Source of the DNA: Litoditis marina
Taxonomy: Eukaryota; Nematoda; Chromadorea; Rhabditida; Rhabditidae
DNA: 64,000 bases
NCBI GenBank assembly: GCA_964036275.1
Contig: OZ038434.1
Location: 18,155,879-18,219,878, forward strand
Direction: 5' to 3'
Position 1 is the first letter of the stretch; each line of letters starts with the position of its first letter. Made by a program: the position numbers and the translations under genes. Positions 49,401 through 63,000 of this stretch are shown here, one piece after another. The notes beneath the pieces were generated by a model. It was not told where the DNA came from. It did not search any database and worked only from the letters and a program-made list of their open reading frames with translations.

Positions 49401-52400
49401 CAATCTGTCCACTTTTTGTTCTCAAGGATGTTGAGAACATTTCCTCGGGACAAAACTTGGACAACCTGTTTACTTTTTGTCTTCAGGAAACAAACTGGAC
49501 AATCTGTCCACCTTTTGTCCTCAAGGATCTCGGAAAAGATTCCTCAGGACAAAAATTGGACAATCTGTTAACTTTTTGTCTTCAGGAAACAAACTGGACA
49601 ATCTGTCCACATTTTGTCCTCAAGGATGTTGAAAACATTACCTCGGGACAAAAATTGGACAATCTGTCCACTTTTTGTCCCCAAGGATGTTGAAAACATT
49701 TCCTCTGGCCAAACTTGAACAACCTGGTTACTTTTTGTCTTCAGGGAACCAACTGGACAATCTGTCCACCTTTTGTCCTCAAGGATGTTGAAAACATTAC
49801 CTCGGGACAAAAATTGGACAATCTGTCCACTTTTTGTCCTCAAGGATGTTGAAAACATTTCCTCGGGACAAAAATTGGACAACCTGTTTACTTTTTGTCT
49901 TCAGGAAACCAACTGGACAATCTGTTCACCTTTTGTCCTCAAGGATGTTGAAAACATTACCTCGGGACAAAAATTGGACAATCTGTCCACTTTTTGTTCT
50001 CAAGGATGTTGAAAACATTTCCTCGGGACAAAAATTGAACGAACTGTTTCCTTTTTGTCTTCAGGAAACCAACTGGACAATCTGTCCACCTTTTGTCCTC
50101 AAGGATGTTGAAAACATTACCTCGAGACAAAAATTGGACAATCTGTCCACTGTTCGTCCTCAAGGATGTTGAAAACATTTCCTAGGGACAAGAATTGGAC
50201 AACCTGTTTACTTTTTGTCTTCAGGAAACAAACTGGACAATCTGTCCACCTTTTGTCCTCAAGGATCTCGGAAAAGATTCCTCAGGACAAAAATTGGACA
50301 ACCTGTTAACTTTTTGTCTTCAGGAAACAAACTGGACAATCTGTCCACTTTTTGTCCTCAAGGATGTTGAAAACATTTCCTCGGGACCAACATTGGACAA
50401 CCTGTTTACTTTTTGTCCTCAAGGATGTTGAAAACATTTCCTCGGGACAAAAATTGGACGACCTGTTCACTTTTTGTCTTCAGGAAACCAACTGGACAAT
50501 CTGTCCACCTTTTGTCCTCAAGGATGTTGAAAACATTACCTTGGGACAAAAATTGGACAATCTGTCCACTTTCTGTCCCCAAGGATGTTGAAAACATTTC
50601 TTCGGGACAAAAATTGGACAACCTGTTAACTTTTTGTCTTCAGGAAACAAACTGGACAATCTGTCCACTTTTTGTCCTCAAGGATGTTGAAAACATTTCC
50701 TCGGGACCAACATTGGACAACCTGTTTACTTTTTGTCCTCAAGGATGTTGAAAACATTTCCTCGGGACAAAAATTGGACGACCTGTTCACTTTTTGTCTT
50801 CAGGAAACCAACTGGACAATCTGTCCACCTTTTGTCCTCAAGGATGTTGAAAACATTACCTTGGGACAAAAATTGGACAATCTGTCCACTTTCTGTCCCC
50901 AAGGATGTTGAAAACATTTCTTCGGGACAAAAATTGGACAACCTGTTTACTTTTTGTCTTCAGGAAACAAACTGGACAATCTGTCCACATTTTGTCCTCA
51001 AGGATGTTGAAAACATTACCTCGGGACAAAAATTGGACAATCTGTCCACTTTTTGTCCTCAAGGATGTTGAAAACATTTCCTCGGGACAAAAATTGGACG
51101 ACCTTTTTCCTTTTGTCTTCAGAAAACCAACTGGACAATCTGTCCACCTTTTGTCCTCAAGGATGTTGAAAACATTACCTTGGGACAAAAGTTGGACAAT
51201 CTGTCCACTTTCTGTCCCCAAGGATGTTGAAAACATTTCTTCGGGACAAACATTGGACAACCTGTTTACTTTTTGTCTTCAGGAAACCAACTGGACAATC
51301 TGTCCACCTTTTGTCCTCAAGGATGTTGAAAACATTACCTCGGGACAAAAATTGGACAATCTGTCCACTTTTTGTCCTCAAGGATGTTGAAAACATTTCC
51401 TCGGGACAAAAATTGGACAACCTGTTTACTTTTTGTCTTCAGGAAACCAACTGGACAATCTGTCCACCTTTTGTCCTCAAGGATGTTGAAAACATTACCT
51501 CGGGACAAACATTGGACAATCTCTCCACCTTTTCTCCTCAAGGATGTTGAAAACATTTCCTCGATACAAAAATTGGACGACCTGTTTCCTTTTTGTCTTC
51601 AGGAAACCAACTGGACAATCTGTCCACCTTTTGTCCCCAAGGATGTTGAAAACATTACCTCGGGACAAAAATTGGACAACCTGTTTACTTTTTGTGTTCA
51701 GGAAACAAACTGGACAATCTGTCCACTTTTTGTCCTCAAGGATGTTGAAAACATTTCCTCGGGACAAAAATTGGACAACTTGTTTAATTTTTGTCTTCAG
51801 GAAACCAACTGGACAATCTGTCCACTTTTTGTTCTCAAGGATGTTGAGAACATTTCCTCGGGACAAAACTTGGACAACCTGTTTACTTTTTGTCTTCAGG
51901 AAACAAACTGGACAATCTGTCCACCTTTTGTCCTCAAGGATCTCGGAAAAGATTCCTCAGGACAAAAATTGGACAATCTGTTAACTTTTTGTCTTCAGGA
52001 AACAAACTGGACAATCTGTCCACATTTTGTCCTCAAGGATGTTGAAAACATTACCTCGGGACAAAAATTGGACAATCTGTCCACTTTTTGTCCCCAAGGA
52101 TGTTGAAAACATTTCCTCTGGCCAAACTTGAACAACCTGGTTACTTTTTGTCTTCAGGGAACCAACTGGACAATCTGTCCACCTTTTGTCCTCAAGGATG
52201 TTGAAAACATTACCTCGGGACAAAAATTGGACAATCTGTCCACTTTTTGTCCTCAAGGATGTTGAAAACATTTCCTCGGGACAAAAATTGGACAACCTGT
52301 TTACTTTTTGTCTTCAGGAAACCAACTGGACAATCTGTTCACCTTTTGTCCTCAAGGATGTTGAAAACATTACCTCGGGACAAAAATTGGACAATCTGTC

Positions 52401-55400
52401 CACTTTTTGTTCTCAAGGATGTTGAAAACATTTCCTCGGGACAAAAATTGAACGAACTGTTTCCTTTTTGTCTTCAGGAAACCAACTGGACAATCTGTCC
52501 ACCTTTTGTCCTCAAGGATGTTGAAAACATTACCTCGAGACAAAAATTGGACAATCTGTCCACTGTTCGTCCTCAAGGATGTTGAAAACATTTCCTAGGG
52601 ACAAGAATTGGACAACCTGTTTACTTTTTGTCTTCAGGAAACAAACTGGACAATCTGTCCACCTTTTGTCCTCAAGGATCTCGGAAAAGATTCCTCAGGA
52701 CAAAAATTGGACAACCTGTTAACTTTTTGTCTTCAGGAAACAAACTGGACAATCTGTCCACTTTTTGTCCTCAAGGATGTTGAAAACATTTCCTCGGGAC
52801 CAACATTGGACAACCTGTTTACTTTTTGTCCTCAAGGATGTTGAAAACATTTCCTCGGGACAAAAATTGGACGACCTGTTCACTTTTTGTCTTCAGGAAA
52901 CCAACTGGACAATCTGTCCACCTTTTGTCCTCAAGGATGTTGAAAACATTACCTTGGGACAAAAATTGGACAATCTGTCCACTTTCTGTCCCCAAGGATG
53001 TTGAAAACATTTCTTCGGGACAAAAATTGGACAACCTGTTTACTTTTTGTCTTCAGGAAACAAACTGGACAATCTGTCCACATTTTGTCCTCAAGGATGT
53101 TGAAAACATTACCTCGGGACAAAAATTGGACAATCTGTCCACTTTTTGTCCTCAAGGATGTTGAAAACATTTCCTCGGGACAAAAATTGGACGACCTTTT
53201 TCCTTTTGTCTTCAGAAAACCAACTGGACAATCTGTCCACCTTTTGTCCTCAAGGATGTTGAAAACATTACCTTGGGACAAAAGTTGGACAATCTGTCCA
53301 CTTTCTGTCCCCAAGGATGTTGAAAACATTTCTTCGGGACAAACATTGGACAACCTGTTTACTTTTTGTCTTCAGGAAACCAACTGGACAATCTGTCCAC
53401 CTTTTGTCCTCAAGGATGTTGAAAACATTACCTCGGGACAAAAATTGGACAATCTGTCCACTTTTTGTCCTCAAGGATGTTGAAAACATTTCCTCGGGAT
53501 AAAAATTGGACGACCTGTTTCCTTTTTGTCTTCAGGAAACCAACTGGACAATCTGTCCACCTTTTGTCCCCAAGGTTGTTGAAAACATTTCTTCGGGACA
53601 AACATTGGACAACCTGTTTACTTTTTGTCTTCAGGAAACCAACTGGACAATCTGTCCACCTTTTGTCCTCAAGGATGTTGAAAACATTACCTCGGGACAA
53701 AAATTGGACAATCTGTCCACCTTTTCTCCTCAAGGATGTTGAAAACATTTCCTCGATACAAAAATTGGACGACCTGTTTCCTTTTTGTCTTCAGGAAACC
53801 AACTGGACAATCTGTCCACCTTTTGTCCCCAAGGATGTTGAAAACATTACCTCGGGACAAAAATTGGACAACCTGTTTACTTTTTGTGTTCAGGAAACAA
53901 ACTGGACAATCTGTCCACTTTTTGTCCTCAAGGATGTTGAAAACATTTCCTCGGGACAAAAATTGGACAACTTGTTTAATTTTTGTCTTCAGGAAACCAA
54001 CTGGACAATCTGTCCACTTTTTGTTCTCAAGGATGAAACTGGACAATCTGTCCACCTTTTGTCCTCAAGGATCTCGGAAAAGATTCCTCAGGACAAAAAT
54101 TGGACAATCTGTTAACTTTTTGTCTTCAGGAAACAAACTGGACAATCTGTCCACATTTTGTCCTCAAGGATGTTGAAAACATTACCTCGGGACAAAAATT
54201 GGACAATCTGTCCACTTTTTGTCCCCAAGGATGTTGAAAACATTTCCTCTGGCCAAACTTGAACAACCTGGTTACTTTTTGTCTTCAGGGAACCAACTGG
54301 ACAATCTGTCCACCTTTTGTCCTCAAGGATGTTGAAAACATTACCTCGGGACGAAAATTGGACAATCTGTCCACTTTTTGTCCTCAATGATGTTGAAAAC
54401 ATTTCCTCGGGACAAAAATTGGACGACCTTTTTCCTTTTTGTCTTCAGAAAACCAACTGGACAATCTGTCTACCTTTTGTCTTCAAGGATGTTGAAAACA
54501 TTACCTTGGGACAAAAATTGGACAATCTGTCCACTTTCTGTCCCCAAGGATGTTGAAAACATTTCTTCGGGACAAACATTGGACAACCTGTTTACTTTTT
54601 GTCTTCAGGAAACCAACTGGACAATCTGTCCACCTTTTGTCCTCAAGGATGTTGAAAACATTACCTCGGGACAAAAATTGGACAATCTGTCCACTTTTTG
54701 TCCTCAAGGATGTTGAAAACATTTCCTCGGGACAAAAATTGGACAACCTGTTTACTTTTTGTTTTCAGGAAACCAACTGGACAATCTGTCCACCTTTTGT
54801 CCTCAAGGATGTTGAAAACATTACCTCGGGACAAAAATTGGACAATCTGTCCACTTTTTGTCCTCAAGGATGTTGAAAACATCTCCTCGATACAAAAATT
54901 GGACGACCTGTTTCCTTTTTGTCTTCAGGAAACCAACTGGACAATCTGTCCACTTTTTGTCCTCAAGGATGTTGAAAACATTCCCTCGGGACAAAATTGG
55001 ACAACCTGTTTACTTTTTGTCTTTAGGAAACAAACTGGACAATCTGTCCACCTTTTGTCCTCAAGGATCTCGGAAAAGATTCCTCAGGACAAAAATTGGA
55101 CAACCTGTTAACTTTTTGTCTTCAGGAAACAAACTGTACAATCTGTCCACTTTTTGTCCTCAAGGATATTGAAAAACTTTCCTCGGGACAAAAATTGGAC
55201 AACATGTTAACTTTTTGTCTTCAGGAAACAAACTGGAAAATCTGTTCACTTTTTGTCCTCAAGGATATTGAAAAACTTTCCTCGGGACAAAAATTGGACA
55301 ACCTGTTTACTTTTTGTCTTCAGGAAACAAACTGGACAATCTGTCCACCTTTTGTCCTCAAGGATCTCGAAAAAGATTCCTCAGGACAAAAATTGGACAA

Positions 55401-56345
55401 CCTGTTAACTTTTTGTCTTCAGAAAACAAACTGGACAATCTGTCCACTGTTTGTCCTCAAGGATATTGAAAAACTTTCCTCGGGACAAACATTGGACAAC
55501 CTGTTTTACTTTTTGTCTTCAGGAAACAAACTGGACAATCTGTCCACTTTTTGTCCTCAAGGATGTTGAAAACATTTCCTCGGGACAAAAATTGGACAAC
55601 CTGTTTACTTTTTGTTTTCAGGAAACCAACTTGACAATCGGTCCACCTTTTGTCCTCAAGGATGTTGAAAACATTACCTCGGGACAAAAATTGGACAATC
55701 TGTCCACTTTTTGTCCTCAAGGATGTTGAAAACATTTCTTCGGGACAAAAATTGGACGACCTGTTTACTTTTTGTCTTCAGGAAACCAACTGGACAATCT
55801 GTCCACCTTTTGTCCTCAAGGATGTTGAAAACATTACCTCGGGACAAAAATTGGACAATCTGTCCACTTTTTGTCCCCAAGGATGTTGAAAACATTTCCT
55901 CTGGCCAAACTTGAACAACCTGGTTACTTTTTGTCTTCAGGGAACCAACTGGACAATCTGTCCACCTTTTGTTCTCAAGGATCTCGGAAAAGATTCCTCA
56001 GGACAAAAATTGGACAATCTGTTAACTTTTTGTCTTCAGGAAACAAACTGGACAATCTGTCCACATTTTGTCCTCAAGGATGTTGAAAACATTACCTCGG
56101 GACAAAAATTGGACAATCTGTCCACTTTTTGTCCCCAAGGATGTTGAAAACATTTCCTCTGGCCAAACTTGAACAACCTGGTTACTTTTTGTCTTCAGGG
56201 AACCAACTGGACAATCTGTCCACCTTTTGTCCTCAAGGATGTTGAAAACATTACCTCGGGACAAAAATTGGACAATCTGTCCACTTTTTGTCCTCAAGGA
56301 TGTTGAAAACATTTCCTCGGGACAAAAATTGGACGATCTTTTTCC
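43446..56345 (-). repeat. Satellite A array, reverse orientation
   Basis: The 99-bp satellite in inverted orientation (plus strand reads TTTGTCTTCAGGAAAC and CCTCAAGGATGTTGAAAAC). Private variants are frequent, for example a CTCTGGCCAAACTTGAACAAC unit (first near 43771). A higher-order unit is visible: the same 244-codon frame recurs at 47185, 48959 and 51372, offsets 1774 and 2413, the larger one including extra blocks of about 320 bp such as 50352-50671 repeated at 50672. The array stops near 56345 at unique DNA. No SINE copy of the ten above is found in this orientation. Confidence 0.94.
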
Positions 56346-56767
56346 TTTTTATGGAATCTGCTTGTTTTGAAGATGGACGGCATGGGCAAGCACTCCACCA
56401 AACTACCCCATTTGGTTCTTCGCGCAAAGCATGTATCCGACGTCTCTCGATCATCCTATGAGTTGTTTGCAACCCAGGCAGCGAGGCACAGCACAAGTGA
56501 GGAACATTTATTGAGATAGAAATTTACAACTCGTGAGTAATAATGATTTCAAAAATATGCAAGGGCTTGACCTCACGAACTTCTCTACTTACTTGAGTGT
56601 TTTTTGAACCTTGATCAGTTTTTTGCGTTACGAATGGGTCGCATCTCAAAGAGGTCTCAAAATTTTGTTGAAGCGCAACCCGGAAACATGTCGTCACCAC
56701 GAAGTCATTGCGGTTTGACTGGGGAAGTAAGCGTATCAACTTCCCAACGTACAATAGATATTTTCAG
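56346..56767. other. Unique DNA at the left edge of the island
   Basis: Non-satellite sequence before the first candidate exon. No complete gene recognised. A minus-strand frame covers 56251-56496 but runs into the satellite and has no recognisable domain. An open stretch at about 56621-56726 followed by GTAAGC could be an upstream exon, but I cannot connect it. Confidence 0.4.
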
Positions 56768-56868
56768 ATAATACTATGTACTGCAATGTCATGTTCGGAA
56801 ATCTATTCGATGCGTATAAAGGCGGAACATCTACCTACGTTAGCCACATGCTCTACGGTTTGAGCAAG
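56768..56868 (+). other. Possible upstream exon of the DUF7869-like gene
   Basis: Preceded by TTTTCAG and followed by GTTAGT, with one frame open throughout (from an ATG at 56776 to phase 0 at 56868). Joining it directly to the exon at 57096 keeps the frame open. Another small exon may lie between them (after GCAG at 56917). The 5' part of the gene is not resolved. Confidence 0.4.
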
Positions 56869-57095
56869 GTTAGTACAATTAGTTTGTATGTCTTATTTTT
56901 CATTCGATTCATCGCAGGACACCTGTGCGAGTGGACAGTTTTAAGTGAAGGTTATATGTTCTAGCATTCTAACCGCCATTATGAAACTAGCGACATTTCG
57001 ACAGAAAACACAAATCCCCGATTTTATATGCAAGTGTTTTCCAGGACAATGTCCTACTCGTTGTTTGTCAACATCCCTTAACTCTCACTTTTCAG

Positions 57096-59100
57096 TTGGA
57101 CTGCATACCGCCGGCTCTAATTGTTGTACTAGACAATGCTAGACCCAACAAATCGGAGGAAATGTTCGCATTTATAGGATGGCTTCTCATACAGTTTCCT
57201 ACTTTGGATAGGGTTAGTTTTTGGATTTTTCAGACCTCATTTTTAGTTGTGAATCAACAATTTCATGAACAAGTAAATTAGTTGCAATGACGGTAAATGC
57301 TGGACAGACGTAAGTGACATCGCGCGTAGATTGATTGTGCGAGCACACAGGACCATAACTAGAAAAAGTTCAGATAGAATTATTTTCAGGTTTATCTTGT
57401 GTTCCAATTGGTAGGGCATACACATAATAGTGTGGACGCAGTTTTCGGCAATGTTGTACAAAAGTTAACAACTATTGAGGCTGAAACACCAGGAAGTACG
57501 TCACTTGAAAACTACAACAGCACTCCAATGCTATTTTGTCAAGAGAAACAATGTGACAAATCACCTCTCTTTCCATTGAGCACAAAACTTAGCTAGATCG
57601 ATTCACAAAGTGTGTTGCACTCCACATTACTATTAAGCGAATAGAGTTTTTAATATTTCTCAATTTTAAATTGCGTGAGGAATTAGTTTTTCTCCTAATA
57701 AGATCTGTTTCAGAAATGGAAAATATTGTATGTGATCTCTCCGGTGTGACCGACTTCCTTCAAAACTCCCCTGTCTTTGATTTCAAGCCATTGACTCAAC
57801 ATTGCGAGGAATTTGTCAACCGAATCAATCAGCAACATTTTGTGGTATTCAGGGACGAAAAGGGTGAGTCAGATGTCAACCCTGAATTTCAAACAATTCC
57901 TATATAAAGAGGATAGATTGAGAAAAGCGGAGCATTTGATAAAAAGTAAAAATCGTTAACGCGCGGTTTGTTTGATGAACGTACGGACGATTTTACTATT
58001 TTTCTATCTTAGTGTATTGAGACGCGAAAATTTGTTCCACACCAAGTTTAGTTTCCTTTTAGGAGTCGTGAAGTTCAAATGCAGTCGGTACATCAGGTGC
58101 TCAAAGTACTTCCGACTTGAAGGCGAAACAGAAGACGAAACCGTCTTCCCTGTATTCAAGGTAAGTCGAAAAGTGTGCACATCAAACTACAATCCCCCCC
58201 ACACACTTCGCGCACTTGATGAGAAGTAGATAAGATCACTTCTTTGGCTTTACATGTCTTATCTGAATCTGCAGTCTTACCTTTGGTTTTTTTAATTGCA
58301 GTCCCATTTGTCAGACGAAAGTGAAATCGATACGACTCATTCTGAGTAGAAATCAACTGCGTTCATGATTTGATGATTTTCCAGTCGTTTCAGAAGGATG
58401 CGGAACGGATGGTCCAACAATTCACCCCGATCGCGGTTGTGCCCAACTACGCAAACATAATCGCTGGATGTCAATCGATCCTGAAGTCATCCGTAGGATT
58501 TTTATCCGACGCTGATGTAGCCGAGTACGAGAGCATCATAAAAGATGCCTTGACGCCCCCTCCACCAGGTAAGCTGTTACTATTATTTATAGTCGTTGCC
58601 AACGGAGAGACGGGAGGGTACTGTATATCTCATTTTCCGCTGTGTACGCACACATGTCTCCGATTCCAAAGTTTGCCCGATATGTGCTCTAATTGCCCAG
58701 TGGTTAGCGCTTTGCTACGAATCTTTCGCCCGCAGGTTCGATTCCGGCGAGAGACAGAAAATTATAAATTTGGCACTCACTATAATGAGATTTTGTCAAC
58801 AAATGGCATCGCGTTATACATCTGATATTTATAGAGCTATCTCTAAAGAACCCAAAGCTGGCGTTTCTCTGATTTCCTCTAGTTCTCGTTACAATGTTTT
58901 ATCACAACACGCACGTAATTTCAGTTACCATCAATGAAATTGTTCGACTGGTACAATTGAAAATGAGAGCCCCTATAGCTGTCTCTGCTCAAGGAGAAGC
59001 CCATACCGACTCGCTGCTGCAGTACCTCAAGAGGATGCATCTCATGGACCAAGATACATGGAAACCAATTCGATACAAAAAGAAGCAGCGTGTGCAATAG
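57096..59100 (+). CDS. Multi-exon gene, DUF7869-like protein (5' end incomplete)
   Basis: Six exons join in one frame with GT-AG introns: 57096-57212, 57390-57495, 57714-57863, 58063-58160, 58385-58568 and 58925-59100. Introns are 177, 218, 199, 224 and 356 bases, and all phases match. Exon 1 encodes PPALIVVLDNARPNKSEEMF and exon 2 encodes LVGHTHNSVDAVFG. The pairing of a hydrophobic strand ending in DN with a following GHTH...D motif is what I know from DUF7869-type proteins, which probably have an RNase H-like fold. The later exons include a Cys/Arg-rich patch (CSRYIRCSKYF), an acidic stretch and a basic C-terminus, ending with TAG at 59098-59100. No function is known to me; a transposon-derived gene is the most likely origin. 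The start lies upstream of 57096 and is not located. Family assignment is by short motifs only; the exon model is firmer. Confidence 0.6.
58302..58349 (+). other. Possible alternative terminal exon
   Basis: A strong acceptor (TTTTTTTAATTGCAG ending at 58301) precedes an open 15-codon acidic stretch and a TAG at 58347-58349. Spliced to the phase-0 donor at 58160, it would give a shortened protein without the last two exons. Confidence 0.3.
58685..58756 (+). mobile_element. tRNA-like sequence, probably head of a second SINE family
   Basis: An A-box-like TTGCCCAGTGG at 58693-58703 and a B box GGTTCGATTCC at 58735-58745 have tRNA-like spacing. The sequence lies inside the last intron of the DUF7869-like gene. 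The acceptor stem does not pair well, so it is a SINE head or tRNA pseudogene, not a functional tRNA. The downstream body (to about 58860) could be the SINE tail but has no sharp end. Confidence 0.5.
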
Positions 59101-59657
59101 TGTGGTGGTGTAGTTTCAATTACATTCACTAAGCTGCTACTTATTCTAGTGTGATATTATCTTTGAGGTCAGTTAGAGAGAGTTAATCTGGCTTTTTTAA
59201 TATTACGATTTCAAAGTTGGTCTCATTGAGTGGGTGACGATTAAGCTCAAATGCGATAAGCTACAACTTATAACTCAAGTTGAAACATCAACAGAAAGTT
59301 GAAAGTGTCACAATAGATAGTTCAATGTTTGTACAAGTTTTGGGAAATAACAATTCATACAGTTATTAATAGGAGACATCCGCTGAATGTGTTCAAGCTA
59401 ATCGTTACCCTTTCCCTCATTCTATTAGCTATTTCGAGCAGCTTAATTTCATTTCTTCTCGGTCTTAATCCTCCTTTCTTGTAAGCTTTTTCGATTGTTA
59501 AGTTTGTTGAATGAACATTTCTATGAATGTTTCTACGTTGAACAGAAACACATTAGTAAGCACAGCATTCACCATTGTCCCACATAACGAATTCCATGCA
59601 GTAAACATTTCAAAGTTCTTTCTGCGCACATTTCAAGCAACAAGTAATCGAATGTTG
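59101..59657. other. Unique non-coding sequence after the gene
   Basis: AT-rich sequence with no gene or structured RNA recognised; probably the 3' untranslated region and intergenic DNA. Confidence 0.4.
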
Positions 59658-59850
59658 GTGTTCCCAAAAAATAAATGATTGAAATTTTGTGTTCCCAAAA
59701 AATAAATGATTGAAAATTTGTGTTCCCAAAAAATAAATGATTGAAAATTTGTGTTCCCAAAAAATAAATGATTGAAAATTTGTGTTCCCAAAAAATAAAT
59801 GATTGAAATTGTGTGCTCCCAAAAAATAAATGTTTGAAATTGTGTGCTCC
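59658..59850 (+). repeat. 31-bp minisatellite
   Basis: About six tandem copies of a 31-bp unit, recognisable by GTGTTCCCAAAAAATAAATG. The last units change to GTGTGCTCCC. The minus-strand open frames across it are products of the repeat. Confidence 0.9.
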
Positions 59851-60093
59851 TTGCTCAACTACACATATCCCCTATAATAACGAAGAATACATGGTTTTTG
59901 GGAGTTTACCTCGGGTAATTAATCATTCTTTACTCCACAAACAGCATATTTTGAGAACAATTTATTAACCAGAAAACATCCCAAATAAACTTCTTTTCAT
60001 AACAAATGGAAGGCGTTTTTTCCATCTTCCCATTTTGTCTCCTTTTCCTGGAATAAACTCGATTATGAAAATAATTCAGATTGCAGCGTCTTG

Positions 60094-63000
60094 TATTGAA
60101 AAACTTTCCTCGGGACAAAAATTGGACAACCTGTTTACTTTTTGTCTTCAGGAAACCAACTGGACTGGACAATCTGTCCACCTTTTGTCCTCAAGGATGT
60201 TGAAAACATTACCTCGGGACAAAAATTGGACAATCTGTTCACTTTTTGTCCTCAAGGATGTTGAAAACATTTCCTCGGGACAAAAATTGGACGACCTGTT
60301 CACTTTTTGTCTTCAGGAAACCAACTGGACAATCTGTCCACCTTTTGTCCTCAAGGATGTTGAAAACATTACCTTGGGACAAAAATTGGACAATCTGTCC
60401 ACTTTTTGTCCTCAAGGATGTTGAAAACATTTCTTCGGGACAAAAATTGGACAACCTGTTTGCTTTTTGTCTTCAGGAAACCAACTGGACAATCTGTCCA
60501 CCTTTTGTCCTCAAGGATGTTGAAAACATTACCTCGGGACAAAAATTGGACAACCTGTTTACTTTTTGTCTTCAGGAAACAAACTAGACAATCTGTCCAC
60601 TTTTTGTCCTCAAGGATGTTGAAAACATTTCCTCGGGACAAAAATTGGACAACATGTTAACTTTTTGTCTTTAGGAAACAAACTGGAAAATCTGTCCACT
60701 TTTTGTCCTCAAGGATATTGAAAAACTTTCCTCGGGACAAAAATTGGACAATCTGTTCACTTTTTGTCCTCAAGGATGTTGAAAACATTTCCTCGGGACA
60801 AAAATTGGACGACCTGTTCACTTTTTGTCTTCAGGAAACCAACTGGACAATCTGTCCACCTTTTGTCCTCAAGGATGTTGAAAACATTACCTTGGGACAA
60901 AAATTGGACAATCTGTCCACTTTCTGTCCCCAAGGATGTTGAAAACATTTCTTCGGGACAAAAATTGGACAACCTGTTTACTTTTTGTCTTCAGGAAACC
61001 AACTGGACAATCTGTCCACCTTTTGTCCTCAAGGATGTTGAAAACATTACCTCGGGACAAAAATTGGACAACCTGTTTACTTTTTGTCTTCAGCAAACAA
61101 ACTGGAGAATCTGTCCACTTTTTGTCCTCAAGGATGTTGAAAACATTTCCTCGGGACAAAAATTGGACAACATGTTAACTTTTTGTCTTTAGGAAACAAA
61201 CTGGAAAATCTGTCCACTTTTTGTCCTCAAGGATATTGAAAAACTTTCCTCGGGACAAAAATTGGACAACCTGTTCACTTCAGGAAACCAACTGGACAAT
61301 CTGTCCACCTTTTGTCCTCAAGGATGTTGAAAACATTACCTCGGGACAAAAATTGGACAACCTGTTTACTTTTTGTCTTCAGGAAACAAACTGGACAATC
61401 TGTCCACTTTTTGTCCTCAAGGATGTTGAAAACATTTCCTCGGGACAAAAATTGGACAACATGTTAACTTTTTGTCTTTAGGAAACAAACTGGAAAATCT
61501 GTCCACTTTTTGTCCTCAAGGATATTGAAAAACTTTTCTCGGGACAAAAATTGGACAACCTGTTTACTTTTTGTCTTCAGGAAACCAACTGGACTGGACA
61601 ATCTGTCCACCTTTTGTCCTCAAGGATGTTGAAAACATTACCTCGGGACAAAAATTGGACAATCTGTCCACTTTTTGTCCTCAAGGATGTTGAAAACATT
61701 TCCTCGGGACAAAAATTGGACGACCTGTTCACTTTTTGTCTTCAGGAAACCAACTGGACAATCTGTCCACCTTTTGTCCTCAAGGATGTTGAAAACATTA
61801 CCTTGGGACAAAAATTGGACAATCTGTCCACTTTCTGTCCCCAAGGATGTTGAAAACATTTCTTCGGGACAAAAATTGGACAACCTGTTTACTTTTTGTC
61901 TTCAGGAAACCAACTGGACAATCTGTCCACCTTTTGTCCTCAAGGATGTTGAAAACATTACCTCGGGACAAAAATTGGACAACCTGTTTACTTTTTGTCT
62001 TCAGGAAACAAACTGGACAATCTGTCCACTTTTTGTCCTCAAGGATATTGAAAACATTACCTTGGGACAAAAATTGGACAATCTGTCCACTTTCTGTCCC
62101 CAAGGATGTTGAAAACATTTCTTCGGGACAAAAATTGGACAACCTGTTTACTTTTTGTCTTCAGGAAACCAACTGGACAATCTGTCCACCTTTTGTCCTC
62201 AAGGATGTTGAAAACATTACCTTGGGACAAAAATTGGACAATCTGTCCACTTTCTGTCCCCAAGGATGTTGAAAACATTTCTTCGGGACAAAAATTGGAC
62301 AACCTGTTTACTTTTTGTCTTCAGGAAACCAACTGGACAATCTGTCCACCTTTTGTCCTCAAGGATGTTGAAAACATTACCTCGGGACAAAAATTGGACA
62401 ACCTGTTTACTTTTTGTCTTCAGGAAACAAACTGGACAATCTGTCCACTTTTTGTCCTCAAGGATATTGAAAAACTTTCCTCGGGACAAAAATTGGACAA
62501 CCTGTTTACTTTTTGTCTTCAGGAAACCAACTGGACTGGACAATCTGTCCACCTTTTGTCCTCAAGGATGTTGAAAACATTACCTCGGGACAAAAATTGG
62601 ACAATCTGTTCACTTTTTGTCCTCAAGGATGTTGAAAACATTTCCTCGGGACAAAAATTGGACGACCTGTTCACTTTTTGTCTTCAGGAAACCAACTGGA
62701 CAATCTGTCCACCTTTTGTCCTCAAGGATGTTGAAAACATTACCTTGGGACAAAAATTGGACAATCTGTCCACTTTCTGTCCCCAAGGATGTTGAAAACA
62801 TTTCTTCGGGACAAAAATTGGACAACCTGTTTACTTTTTGTCTTCAGGAAACCAACTGGACAATCTGTCCACTTTTTGTCCTCAAGGATATTGAAAAACT
62901 TTCCCCGGGACAAAAATTGGACAACCTGTTTACTTTTTGTCCTCAAGGATGTTGAAAACATTTCCTCGGGACAAAAATTGGACGACCTGTTCACTTTTTG

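Noticed and set aside
15131..56345. Hammerhead ribozymes in the satellites
   Set aside because: Neither satellite monomer contains CTGATGA with a following GAAA on either strand.
59569..59858. Minus-strand frames of 63 and 82 codons rich in Phe, Asn and Ile
   Set aside because: Products of the 31-bp minisatellite.
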